Shown here piece after piece: positions 44,958-54,235 of a DNA stretch of 64,000 bases (position 1 is its first letter; each line of letters begins with the position of its first letter). The position numbers and the translations under genes are program-made. Location: NCBI RefSeq assembly GCF_000170755.1, contig NZ_ABCK01000005.1, positions 186,001 to 250,000 of the forward strand. Reading direction: 5' to 3'. Origin of the DNA: Lentisphaera araneosa HTCC2155. GTDB lineage: Bacteria; Verrucomicrobiota; Lentisphaeria; Lentisphaerales; Lentisphaeraceae. Below the pieces are notes generated by a model. It worked only from the letters and a program-made list of their open reading frames with translations. It did not search any database and was not told the DNA's origin.

Positions 44958-47672
44958 CTACTGAATAAAAACAAATTCGTTACTGTTGAGAAGAGCGCGG
45001 CAGAGAATGTGCATACCTTCGCTTTTAAGAACCTTCAAGCTCATAGCCATTTCTTTGGCATCTGGCTCGCGGTTATAGACAATTTGAAACAGTTTATTAA
45101 CAGATTCTTTCTTGTCACTTGAGTGGACTTTATTAGCCAATATATCACACTGCGTGATCATGAATTGACTATTCATTAAGTTCAATGCTTGCAGTGGAGT
45201 TGTCGATGAAGGTCTTTTAGAAAGTACCTGCCCGCAATCCGGGAAGTCAAAAGCGGTGAACATTCGATCGTCAATACCGCGCATTCTTTCTTGATAGATC
45301 ATGCGGCGCCAAGTGCTTTCACTGTGATTATCGACAACGTCCCAGAGGGCATAGCGTTTTTTAACATTGTGAATGCGGTAGCTAATGCCACCGACTTGTG
45401 TGTTAAGAGAACCGGTGAATTTTAAAACAGAGTCTCTTAAAACCTCTGCTTCTGCCCTTCTTGGTGGGAACCTCCATAAGAGTCTAGCGTTAGCATCGTT
45501 TTTTAATCCTGCTTCAATAGGTTTATTATCTTGCTTGAAGGCTTTTGAGTGTACGAGGAGCCTCAGCATGTTTTTAACAGACCAGTGCTTCTCCATGAAT
45601 TCAGTCGCTAGGTAGTCTAGAAGTTCAGGGTGTGATGGTAAGGTCCCAGCCTTACCGAAATCAGAGAGTGTAGAAACGATTCCAGTGCCGAATACATGGT
45701 ACCAAAGGCGATTGACCATAACTCGTGCTGTTAGCGGATTTTCTTTAGATGCAATCCAATGAGCAAACTTCATTCTACGTTCTTCATCTGAAGTCGCCGA
45801 TGTCATATTGAGGCTTTTGCTAATAGCCATGAGGCCATTGGGAGCCACTTCTTTACCTGGGCTACTTGGGCTGCCACGCAGTAGGACATTTGTTTTAACT
45901 GGATTAATAAAACGACCGATAAATTCGTGCTGAACGCTAGATTCAAGGTGCTTTTCAATGAGTGCTTGAATGGCGTTTATGGTTTTGTCTTCTTTTGTAT
46001 CTTTCATGATACTTTGCCATTTTCCGTCAGTAGTTTGAATTTCAACAGCGAAATTTGGCAAGCTCTTTTCCCAATCTCCCCATATTTCATAGTCAGTATT
46101 TTTTTGTTGTTTTCGATCGCGACTGAAGGTGAAGTGGTTCACTTTTAGCGGTCGCTCAAATGTAAAGCTTAGGAAAGCTTTTTCTTTATCAGGTATTAGT
46201 CCTACGAATCTATAGAAAGTTCCTATTTCGCCATCGCTCAATTTTTCAAGTTGAGCTTTTGGCCCGTAAAGGTTAGTTGAGATATTTGCCTCAGAGATAA
46301 TATTGACGAGCTTAGGGTCAAAAATTTCTATTTCATCGACACTTGTCTTTTTGCCGGTAAATTTGAGGCGAATACCTGAGATTTCTTTTTGGGGAAGGTG
46401 GACTTCTAAATGATCGCGCCAGTGTTCAACCCAAGCTTTCTTCTGTGTTTGACGAATAGAACTTATTTCTTCCATAATGGCTTTGCCGTTTTTAACCGCT
46501 GGAGCATTATCACTAAGTTCTGGTTTTCTAATGCCAAATTCCAAGCCTTGGAAGTTAGCGAGCATGGCGTAGTAATCATCTATTTTAATAGGATCGAATT
46601 TATGAGAGTGGCAACGGGCACAACCGAGAGTCATACCCATCATTGATGCCCCTACAGTCTGCATGACCTGATCGAGGCGGTCATAACGGGCTTCTTTTAT
46701 AGCCGAAGGTTCATGGCCGACTGTTGCTGGCGGGACGTGAGGGCCAGCCACCATAAACCCGGTTGCTCTTGGAAAGCCTGTTTGATCTCCTGCAAGTTGG
46801 TCGATAATGAAGTGATCATAAGGTTTGTCATTATTGAATGAGTCAATGACGTAGTCGCGGTACCTCCAGGAGTATTTTCGGTAGAGGTTACTTTCAGAAC
46901 CACTTGTTTCAGACCATCGAATAGCGTCGAGCCAATGCTGCGCCCAGCGCTCGCCATAGTGCTCAGATGCAAGCAGCTCTTCTACTTTTGCGTCATAAGC
47001 CTCAGTCGGATTATTTTCCCAAGCTTGGGTAAATGCTTGAACTTCACTTGCACTGGGAAGAATGCCGGTCAAAATAAGATGTAAACGGCGAAGAAGAGTT
47101 ATGGGATCAGCTGCTTGGCTAAAAGTTAGACCTTTTTCCTTTAGCTTTTTTTCTAAGAATGAATCAACAGAATTTTGTTCATTGTTGAGCACTGCTGGTT
47201 TTATGATGGGTTTGTGGGACCAGAGAGCTTCTGCTTTAGTGATTTTAGCTTCCGGCATTTTAGCGCCTTCTTTGATCCACCTAGATATTAAGGCAATTTG
47301 CTCTTTCGTGAGAGGATCGCCTTTGGGAGGCATGATCTCATCGTCATCGGGATCTAAAGAAATGAATTCAATGATAGTACTTTTTTCTGGATGACCAGGA
47401 CTTGCAGCTGGTTCGCCAAGGTCACCGCCTTTAAGTATATTAGCACGGCTATCGAGCCTGAGATCTGATTTTTGTTTTTTTTCACCATGACATTTTATAC
47501 AGTGCTTATCAAAAATAGGCTTGATGTCAGCAGTAAAATCGACTGGACGCATCTTCGCATTGGGACTCTTTTTTGTACCTACCAGGGAACTACTTTCTGC
47601 CTGTGCACTCCCAAAACATAATGCGATAGCAAAAGTTACTGCTCCGACTAAAGCTCTATTTTTATTCATCAT
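44958..47672 (-). CDS. PSD1/DUF1549/DUF1553 planctomycete cytochrome C protein
   Basis: This is a protein of about 904 residues with a signal peptide ([11 protein letters not shown]). Order: a PSCyt1 heme domain ([27 protein letters not shown]), then DUF1549 ([35 protein letters not shown], a second heme-like CxxCH), a beta-sandwich insertion, and DUF1553 ([56 protein letters not shown]). ATG 47672 is chosen over an in-frame TTG 21 bases upstream because an AAGGAATG stands before it. It is the first gene of a two-gene operon with DUF1501 and has an ECF-type promoter at 47716-47744. Function unknown in the literature I know. Confidence 0.92.
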   Translation of the reverse strand: MMNKNRALVGAVTFAIALCFGSAQAESSSLVGTKKSPNAKMRPVDFTADIKPIFDKHCIKCHGEKKQKSDLRLDSRANILKGGDLGEPAASPGHPEKSTIIEFISLDPDDDEIMPPKGDPLTKEQIALISRWIKEGAKMPEAKITKAEALWSHKPIIKPAVLNNEQNSVDSFLEKKLKEKGLTFSQAADPITLLRRLHLILTGILPSASEVQAFTQAWENNPTEAYDAKVEELLASEHYGERWAQHWLDAIRWSETSGSESNLYRKYSWRYRDYVIDSFNNDKPYDHFIIDQLAGDQTGFPRATGFMVAGPHVPPATVGHEPSAIKEARYDRLDQVMQTVGASMMGMTLGCARCHSHKFDPIKIDDYYAMLANFQGLEFGIRKPELSDNAPAVKNGKAIMEEISSIRQTQKKAWVEHWRDHLEVHLPQKEISGIRLKFTGKKTSVDEIEIFDPKLVNIISEANISTNLYGPKAQLEKLSDGEIGTFYRFVGLIPDKEKAFLSFTFERPLKVNHFTFSRDRKQQKNTDYEIWGDWEKSLPNFAVEIQTTDGKWQSIMKDTKEDKTINAIQALIEKHLESSVQHEFIGRFINPVKTNVLLRGSPSSPGKEVAPNGLMAISKSLNMTSATSDEERRMKFAHWIASKENPLTARVMVNRLWYHVFGTGIVSTLSDFGKAGTLPSHPELLDYLATEFMEKHWSVKNMLRLLVHSKAFKQDNKPIEAGLKNDANARLLWRFPPRRAEAEVLRDSVLKFTGSLNTQVGGISYRIHNVKKRYALWDVVDNHSESTWRRMIYQERMRGIDDRMFTAFDFPDCGQVLSKRPSSTTPLQALNLMNSQFMITQCDILANKVHSSDKKESVNKLFQIVYNREPDAKEMAMSLKVLKSEGMHILCRALLNSNEFVFIQ

Positions 47673-47715
47673 TTCATTCCTTAATATCTTCAAATTGCCT
47701 TTTATCTGACAAACT

Positions 47716-47744
47716 GAACGAAAGCTATACTGTGCTTCTATACA
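47716..47744 (-). promoter_or_regulatory. ECF-type promoter motif, 17-base spacing, upstream of the PSD1 operon
   Basis: On the minus strand TGTATAG (47744-47738), 17 bases, CGTTC (47720-47716). Spacing is one base longer than in the other copies and the second box has one change. The start at 47672 is 43 bases downstream. Confidence 0.5.
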
Positions 47745-47950
47745 GTTAAAGAATAAAATAAGTCAAAACATCATCTAAGTAGGTAAATGATTATAATTCT
47801 GCTCAATCAATTTCCTCTTTTTAGGATCAAAGTCCAGTTGGCCAGAGTTCACGAAAATCGTTTTCACCTTGGAGATCCCTTAAGGATTAACTTTTTTCAG
47901 ACGAACAAATTATATGGACTCAGCAATAAATCAGCTAGATTTAAAATGTG

Positions 47951-47984
47951 AAAAGGCTTCGAGATTTAACTCGAAACCTTTTTT
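47951..47984 (-). terminator. Terminator of the Ser/Thr kinase gene, possibly bidirectional
   Basis: AAGGCTTCGAG (47953-47963) pairs with CTCGAAACCTT (47970-47980) with one mismatch and a six-base loop. T-runs flank both sides, so either strand could terminate here. It starts four bases past the kinase stop. Confidence 0.7.
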
Positions 47985-50050
47985 TAATCCACGTAGATAA
48001 CTTTTATATCTTTGGGACATTTACTTAAGTCCTGTGACTTGGAAACATAGATAGTTGGTTTAAGCGTAAAGTCATTTAAACCTGGAAAGTATTTTATATG
48101 TGTATTAGCCATATTGATTTCTTTTAAACCTAATTGACTCAATTGCTTAATCCCGAATAAGCCCGTATGACTCACATTTAAAGTTTTTAGATCAAGCGTT
48201 CGCAAAATGGACAAATAAGGGAACCCCTTACCTCCTAGCATCTTCAGTGAACTGAGCTCAGGGTTATGAGAGATATCCAAATGATTCCCCTCTGGCCTTT
48301 CTATAAACTTATAATTAAAGTTCTCTTTGGTGAGCTTCGGGTTTAAGGATAGGATATATTTTTTCACTAAGTCGCTATGAGCTTTTATAGAGGGATTAAC
48401 TCTACGGTCATAAATAAGCATATAACTTTTTAACCACGCACGATTTTCTGGTAATTCTTCTACACAATTTAAAAACTGTTCATTGGTCAAGCGCTTCTCA
48501 TCATTTGGTTTAATCTTGACATAATTATTGCTCACTCGAATGATATCATAGATATGTGGCGCATGGGTGGCGCAACGTTGTAATTCATAGTTGGCTTTAA
48601 CAAATTCATGACGGATGAGGTGAATAAAACCCTTTTCAGCTATAGCGTTATAGTCCTGTGGATTCTTCTTAATTGCCAACTCAGTCAATGCTAAGGCCAT
48701 TTCAAAATCCAGCTTGCGACTCGAGGCAATGGCCGAACCCACAAGTAGCCTGCTAAAATGGGCTTCAATTTGGCTAGATGACCCCAAGTTCTCTTTGAAG
48801 TCCTGCAGCGAATCATCAAACTCAGCAATAATGCTCTCGCGACCACGCTTTTCTTTTTCATAAAGACTCAAGGCCATTTCGGCATTATTTCTCGCCAAAA
48901 TCGCTTCTGCTTCACTCTCTCTAAGAGCCTGAATAAAGATCGAGGTGCCCACAAGTGTAAAAATCAGAAAGCTAAAAACCAGCTGGCAGCGAATACGGTT
49001 GCGTTGATAGATCAGTTGAAGTTGCTTCAAAAATCCCGCTTCTTCAGCCTGAGTCGCAAAGCCCCTTAAAAAAGATTGAATCTCCTGCTTGAGTTCTTCT
49101 ACTGTTTGATAGCGCTGCTCAACTTCGAGTTTACAGGCTTTGTAAAAAACCGCTTGTAAGCTTTTGGGGATTGGATTGATTTTATTCTCTACAAAAGGAC
49201 GCAGCGCTCCCTCTCTAGTACTACTCAAACACTCTTCTACATTATCGCCACTGACATGAAGCTCACCTGATAAAATATTGTACAGCAAGGCCCCAAGAGA
49301 ATAGATATCGGTCTGAGTCGTTTTTTGAACATTAGACACAGTCTGTTCAGGTGCCATAAAACCAGGGCTCCCCTTCAAAGTTCCAACTCGGGTCATATCA
49401 TTTAAGATATCCATATCAAGACTGGTTTGATTTAAAAAGAGCTCACCGCAGGAATCATCATTAATGATTTTGGCTAATCCCCAATCGATGAGTAAAACCT
49501 GACCAAATTCCTCCACATTAATATTCTCAGGCTTCACATCTAGGTGAAGAACATTTTTTGAATGGGCATAAGACAAGGCGTCACAAACCTTGACAAAAAC
49601 CTCTAAAAGCTGAGCTAAGTGAGCACCCCGCTCTTCGATAGATTTGTAGCTATCCATTACATCTTTAAGCGTTTTCCCCTTGAGTAGCTCCATAGTAAAA
49701 TAAGGCTTCTCTGATTCATCCAATTCAATATCGTAGACCGGAATGATGTTGGGGTGCTCTAGGCGAGCACAAATTCGCGCTTCTCGTAAAAAGCGCTCAT
49801 CGTGTTCACGGGAATCAAGCAAGGGACGCGCCATGGCAATGTAGCGATCGGAACGGGCATCATAGGCTTTAAATATTTTCTTTTCACCACCGCGCGCCAC
49901 TTCCTCTTCTTCGCGATAATCCAATTTATTCTTCAGAGAAGATGACAAAGGATAAATCACTGATTCATCCACTTCATTATCAGCCTCGTCATACATGGAA
50001 GATAGATCAAAATCCAGATTTTCTGTAAAGTTCTTAATATCTTTAGGCAT
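47984..50050 (-). CDS. Membrane-anchored Ser/Thr protein kinase with leucine-rich-like C-terminus
   Basis: A kinase of about 688 residues. Counting from an in-frame GTG at 50056: Gly-rich loop ARGGEKKIFKAYD (54-66), alpha-C Glu in FLREARICARL (Glu92), catalytic loop H171-L-D-V-K-P-E-N, D191-W-G for DFG, and GSPGFMAPEQT activation segment. The beta-3 lysine is absent: the segment is YIAMARPLL (72-80). One membrane span at about 360-378 is followed by a coiled-coil-like stretch, TPR-like helices (ALALTELAIKKNPQDYNAIAEKG) and leucine-rich-like repeats (LDISHNPELSSL, LNVSHTGLFGI). It is a signalling kinase of the PVC type sensing something at the envelope. ATG 50050 is the likely start. Confidence 0.88.
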   Translation of the reverse strand: MPKDIKNFTENLDFDLSSMYDEADNEVDESVIYPLSSSLKNKLDYREEEEVARGGEKKIFKAYDARSDRYIAMARPLLDSREHDERFLREARICARLEHPNIIPVYDIELDESEKPYFTMELLKGKTLKDVMDSYKSIEERGAHLAQLLEVFVKVCDALSYAHSKNVLHLDVKPENINVEEFGQVLLIDWGLAKIINDDSCGELFLNQTSLDMDILNDMTRVGTLKGSPGFMAPEQTVSNVQKTTQTDIYSLGALLYNILSGELHVSGDNVEECLSSTREGALRPFVENKINPIPKSLQAVFYKACKLEVEQRYQTVEELKQEIQSFLRGFATQAEEAGFLKQLQLIYQRNRIRCQLVFSFLIFTLVGTSIFIQALRESEAEAILARNNAEMALSLYEKEKRGRESIIAEFDDSLQDFKENLGSSSQIEAHFSRLLVGSAIASSRKLDFEMALALTELAIKKNPQDYNAIAEKGFIHLIRHEFVKANYELQRCATHAPHIYDIIRVSNNYVKIKPNDEKRLTNEQFLNCVEELPENRAWLKSYMLIYDRRVNPSIKAHSDLVKKYILSLNPKLTKENFNYKFIERPEGNHLDISHNPELSSLKMLGGKGFPYLSILRTLDLKTLNVSHTGLFGIKQLSQLGLKEINMANTHIKYFPGLNDFTLKPTIYVSKSQDLSKCPKDIKVIYVD

Positions 50051-50056
50051 AGGCAC

Positions 50057-50459
50057 TCAAATTGGTTTCATTAGTATATTCGCTTAGTGGTCACGATTCT
50101 TGCGGGTTTGATAAATAATTATGAATTATCTGTATATAAGCCATTAACCACCATTAAATAAAATAATAAAGCAATTCAGCTCAGAGCTGGCTTTGAAGTG
50201 TTCAAGTTAAATCAAGCCTTGCCCCGCCCCTTTTTTTGAGCTTTAATCACCCAATCTTATACTTTAGTTTTTGATAATGCATTTACTGATGCCAAAGCCA
50301 ACAAAACATATAAGATATTTTTCATTTCACTTCCTAAATCAATATTAATTTTCAACTCTTACACAGAAGTTTTCTGCAATGAAGCAATTATGGCTTTTTA
50401 TACGTCCAAGCTTTACAGTTGATTTGGTGTCTATATAAAAATATATTTTCGGAGACAAC
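50057..50459. other. Intergenic region with a duplicated hydrolase leader
   Basis: From about 50237 to 50390 this region repeats the first codons and the leader of the hydrolase gene at 37715 (37630-37775) with few changes. Left of that, 50057-50236 shows nothing I can name. Right of it, the leader of the sulfatase at 50460 begins, with GGAG nine bases before its ATG. Confidence 0.6.
50237..50325 (-). pseudogene. 5' relic of an alpha/beta-hydrolase gene
   Basis: The minus-strand frame reads MKNILYVLLALASVNALSKTKV and then a TAA. The intact hydrolase at 37715 reads MKNILYVLLALASVNAYSKTKVEDWVIQAH. After the stop the frame continues DWVIKA, so the Glu codon became the stop. The leader sequence up to 50390 is also duplicated. 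Nothing of the remaining 230 residues is present. Confidence 0.85.
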
Positions 50460-52139
50460 ATGAATTTCAACAAATTCCTCAAAAAGGCGGCTTTTGCGGC
50501 ATCCGCAGCCCTCATTCCTTTTTCTTTTGCTTCAGATAAACTACCCGCCAAAAAACCGAATATTGTTATTATCCTCGCTGATGACATGGGCTACTCAGAT
50601 CTTGGTTATATTGGCGGTGATATCCAAACACCAAACCTCGACCAACTTGCCAAAGACGGCATCCTTTTCACCAATTTTTATAATAATGCCAAATGCGCTC
50701 CCACTCGAGCTTCACTACTCACTGGTTTATCCAATCACAAGACTGGCGCCGATCACGCTACTGGTAACATCGTTGATTATGGAGGACTCTGTATTGCCGA
50801 GGCTTTTGAAGGCGAATACGTCAACTTACTCATTGACAAATGGCATGTTAAACCGAGTCCAGAAGATCTCGGTTTTGATCGCTACTTCGGCAGTCCTTTA
50901 GCTCCCATCTTTTTCTGGCCCACCAAACTCAAGGAGGACAGTCTAAAAACTCTTCGAGTCGATGATAAACTCTACACTGAAAAAGATATGGAAGTCCCCC
51001 TCGAGGAATGGTACCTCACTAGCGAAGATACGCGCTTTGCCAATAGATTTATCCAAGAGGAGATCATTGACAAAAAAAGTGACAAACCCTTTTTTATGTT
51101 CTATGCCTCTCATGCTCCACACTGGCCTTTACAGGCATTAAAAAAAGATGTTGACCTCTACCTCGATGCACTCAAAGATGGCACCGATGCCGTTCGCCAA
51201 AAGCGCTATGATTTCATGATCAAAAACGGCATTTTCGATAAAGAAACCTGCAAACTCGAACCTGCTGAAAAATCCTGGGATTCTTTAAGCCAAGAACAAA
51301 AAGCCTACTACCAGCGTGCCTTGGCCGTTCACTATGCCATGGTGCACCGCATGGATGTGGAACTGGGTAACTTTTTTGACTTCTTAAAAGAAAATGGCAA
51401 ATGGGATAATACACTAATTTTCTTCATGTCAGATAATGGTGCTAGCGGCGAAGGTAATCCAACGATTATTCCCGAGGGTGGCCTGCTCGGTGACCGTGGC
51501 ACTCATGCTCGCATTGACCGCATTGGAGCACAAATGTGCAACACTCCCTTTCGCGGTAATAAGTCCAGCTTAAATGAAGGCGGCATGGGGACACCCATGA
51601 TAGCTCATTGGCCAGCTGGCATAAAAAATCCCGGAAGCATTTCTCATCAAGTTGGTCACGTTATTGACCTCATGCCCACTATTCTTGATATTACTGGAAT
51701 CGAATACCCAAAAAGCTATGCGGGTCGCCAAATTCTTGCTATCGATGGCCAAAGCTTAGCCTCTACACTTATGCAAGGAAAAGAATTTGATCGTCAATTG
51801 ATCCTGCAATATGAAGCCAACGACGCCGTTAGACTTGGTGACTGGAAACTCTATAGAAAAAATAAGCAAACAAATAATAAGACCGAAAAAAGTCTTAGTA
51901 AGTGGGAACTCTACAAGCTAAAAGATGATCGAACAGAACAAAACGACTTAGCTAATAAGTTCCCAGAAAAAGTCACCGAAATGAATAAACTGTTCGAAGA
52001 CTGGGAAAAGGAAGTCAAAGAAATCCAAGGCGAAGTCTACGTCAAGCACCCTCAATACTCCCCAGCAGAAAAAGCTAAGAAAAAAGCTAAGAAAAACCAA
52101 CGAAAAAAAGAAAAAAGAGCAAAAAAAGAATCTGAGTAA
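50460..52139 (+). CDS. Secreted sulfatase, CAPTR motif, long Lys-rich tail
   Basis: This is a 559-residue sulfatase with a signal peptide (FSFASD cleavage near 25). It has LADDMGYSDLGYIGGDIQTP and C79-A-P-T-R in KCAPTRASLLTGLSNHK. The usual GKWHLG is IDKWHVKP, so the first Gly is replaced. YASHAPHWPLQ and FMSDNGASGEG follow, then a long loop before GGMGTPMIAHWP. The C-terminus has an unusually long basic tail of about 30 residues (EKAKKKAKKNQRKKEKRAKKE). It is monocistronic, or first in a series of sulfatases on this strand. Substrate unknown. Confidence 0.92.
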   Translation: MNFNKFLKKAAFAASAALIPFSFASDKLPAKKPNIVIILADDMGYSDLGYIGGDIQTPNLDQLAKDGILFTNFYNNAKCAPTRASLLTGLSNHKTGADHATGNIVDYGGLCIAEAFEGEYVNLLIDKWHVKPSPEDLGFDRYFGSPLAPIFFWPTKLKEDSLKTLRVDDKLYTEKDMEVPLEEWYLTSEDTRFANRFIQEEIIDKKSDKPFFMFYASHAPHWPLQALKKDVDLYLDALKDGTDAVRQKRYDFMIKNGIFDKETCKLEPAEKSWDSLSQEQKAYYQRALAVHYAMVHRMDVELGNFFDFLKENGKWDNTLIFFMSDNGASGEGNPTIIPEGGLLGDRGTHARIDRIGAQMCNTPFRGNKSSLNEGGMGTPMIAHWPAGIKNPGSISHQVGHVIDLMPTILDITGIEYPKSYAGRQILAIDGQSLASTLMQGKEFDRQLILQYEANDAVRLGDWKLYRKNKQTNNKTEKSLSKWELYKLKDDRTEQNDLANKFPEKVTEMNKLFEDWEKEVKEIQGEVYVKHPQYSPAEKAKKKAKKNQRKKEKRAKKESE

Positions 52140-52164
52140 AAAGAAGAAGAAAAGTTCATAGATC

Positions 52165-52192
52165 TGTAAAGAATCCTTTACTTTGATCGATC
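52165..52192 (+). promoter_or_regulatory. Degenerate ECF-type promoter motif upstream of a sulfatase
   Basis: TGTAAAG (52165-52171), 16 bases, CGATC (52188-52192). The spacing equals that of the good copies, but both boxes deviate. Start codon at 52237. Confidence 0.35.
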
Positions 52193-52236
52193 AATCATAA
52201 AAGTTAAACGGATTAAACGACAGGGAAGTACTTCAT

Positions 52237-54174
52237 ATGAAAAATCTATACTCAAAGCGCCATTCAAATACCAACATATCTAGCAACAAAATTTTTAGTT
52301 TCTTGCTTGCTCTTTTTTTGAGTATAACAATTTATGCCGAAGAATTCACTAAACCCAATATCCTGTGGATCACCAGTGAAGATCTAAGTGCCAAATGGCT
52401 CGGTTGCTACGGCAACGAAACAATCAAGACTCCTAATATTGATAAATTTGCATCAGAAAGCTTTCTCTATTCCCACGCCTTTGCCACAGCTCCAGTATGT
52501 GCAGTAGCCCGAAGCTCCTGGATCACAGGTATGAATCCCGTTTCTATCGGCACAGTTTACATGCGCTGTAGAACCCGCCTTCCCGAACACATCAAACTCT
52601 ACCCAGATCAACTCCGTGCTAATGGTTACTTTGCCTCCAACCACACCAAGTGTGACTACAATATCTCAAACCGTTTTGGTAAGCGCATGGATGAGAAAAA
52701 GGGTAAAGCAAAAGGCATCTACCTCGATACCTGGGATTCCTACGAACTCTACGGTTGGAGAAATGCAAAAAGAAAAAAAGGACAGCCCTTCTTTCAGGTT
52801 TACAATATTGGTAACGGCCACGAATCAGGACTTCATAAGGAACATAAAAATGGTTTAGACTACGCTCCTGAAAACATGGCTCTCAGAGCTTATCACCCGG
52901 ACATCCCTGAAATGCGCAAAGATTATGCTAAGTACCAAACAATTGTTTCCAGATCCTTAGAAGCTCGTTTTAAGAGCATACTAGATGAGCTCGAAAAAGA
53001 TGGCTTAACAGACGACACAGTTGTGATCTACACAACTGATCACGGCGGCATTGTCGGCAGAAGTAAGCGCTTCCTCTACGATAGTGGCACACACGTTGCT
53101 CACATGGTTCGTATCCCCGAAAAATTTAAACAGCTCTGGCCTACTGATCAACCGGGTTCAATCATTGATCGCCCCATTGCTTTCATTGACATGCCCAAGA
53201 CTTGGCTCGCAATTACCGGTTCAGAAATCCCCGAAGAAATGCAGGGCACAATCTTCCTCGGTCCCAAAACTGAAAAAGCCAATAAATACGTTTATTTACA
53301 ACGTCAAAGAATGGATGCCGCTCACGATATGCAACGCGCTGTCCGCAGTAAAAAATACCTTTACATCCGTCAATACGAACCCTTCCGTCCCAATGGTCAG
53401 TATCTCCAATACCTTTGGAAAGCTCCTTCAATGAAAGCATGGCTCGAGTACCACCAAGCGGGTTTAACAAATGAAACCACTGGTGCTTTCTTTAATCCAA
53501 AACCCATTGAGCAGCTCTTTGATTGCGAAGAAGATCCCGACAACGTCAATAACCTCGCCAATGACCCAAAGTATACTCAAATCAAAAAAGAAATGGTAAG
53601 CGCCCTAAAAGGTTTTCAAAACAAATTTCAGGACTGCGGCTTTATTCCTGAGGCAACTTTGGACGCTAGAATTAGAAAAAATGAAACCACTATTTATGAG
53701 TTCCTAAGAAACCCCAAACTCTATAATCAGGCCAAATATATGGCGGCGGCTGAGCTCTCGAGCTTTGCCACAAAAAATGATTTACCTAAAATTCTCGACT
53801 TACTCACTTCCACGGATGAGGCCTTGCAGTATTGGGGCATTGTCGCCTGCCTTAACCTAAAAAGTGCTGCATACACTGATGAAGTCAAAGCTGCAATCAA
53901 TAAAATTGCCCTGCTCGATTTAAATGACCATGAAAATCATGATGTCGTTGCCATGGCTGCGCTATATCAGATCAAAAACGAGTACAATCAGCCTGAGGGC
54001 TACAAAACACTCGGCAAAATCATTAATAGCAGAGGCATGGCTTCTAAACGTGCGTGGAGTAATATCTACCTCATGGGTAAAGATGTTGAACCCTTCGTAT
54101 CAGTTCTTGAGATGCAAGAATTCGAGAAATCTGACCTCGAATTTTTAAACGAACTTAAAAAGTTTTACTTCTAA
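52237..54174 (+). CDS. Secreted sulfatase with CAVAR motif and C-terminal helical repeats
   Basis: This is a 645-residue protein, longer than most of the family. A signal peptide lies at about 18-34. ITSEDLSAKWLGCYGNETIKTP is typical of N-sulfoglucosamine sulfohydrolase-like enzymes. The maturation motif is C88-A-V-A-R, where C-x-P-x-R is expected, so the Pro is Val. YTTDHGGIVGRSKRFLYDSGTHV is the late metal/active site part. From about 490 on, HEAT-like helices appear (AAAELSSFATKNDLPKILDLL, VACLNLKSAAYTDEVKAAI), as known in other large PVC sulfatases. The frame is intact. It may be active, or a sulfatase that is not converted (inference). Confidence 0.88.
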   Translation: MKNLYSKRHSNTNISSNKIFSFLLALFLSITIYAEEFTKPNILWITSEDLSAKWLGCYGNETIKTPNIDKFASESFLYSHAFATAPVCAVARSSWITGMNPVSIGTVYMRCRTRLPEHIKLYPDQLRANGYFASNHTKCDYNISNRFGKRMDEKKGKAKGIYLDTWDSYELYGWRNAKRKKGQPFFQVYNIGNGHESGLHKEHKNGLDYAPENMALRAYHPDIPEMRKDYAKYQTIVSRSLEARFKSILDELEKDGLTDDTVVIYTTDHGGIVGRSKRFLYDSGTHVAHMVRIPEKFKQLWPTDQPGSIIDRPIAFIDMPKTWLAITGSEIPEEMQGTIFLGPKTEKANKYVYLQRQRMDAAHDMQRAVRSKKYLYIRQYEPFRPNGQYLQYLWKAPSMKAWLEYHQAGLTNETTGAFFNPKPIEQLFDCEEDPDNVNNLANDPKYTQIKKEMVSALKGFQNKFQDCGFIPEATLDARIRKNETTIYEFLRNPKLYNQAKYMAAAELSSFATKNDLPKILDLLTSTDEALQYWGIVACLNLKSAAYTDEVKAAINKIALLDLNDHENHDVVAMAALYQIKNEYNQPEGYKTLGKIINSRGMASKRAWSNIYLMGKDVEPFVSVLEMQEFEKSDLEFLNELKKFYF

Positions 54175-54235
54175 TTGAGTCTCCAAACTCATCATAAATT
54201 TATACAAAATCTATCCACCTAAAGGACCCATCACT

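Noticed and set aside
47820-47905. A minus-strand frame reading RDLQGENDFRELWPTGL before a TGA
   Set aside because: It could be the end of a lost gene, but it is about 17 codons long and no start or homologue is visible, so it cannot be supported.
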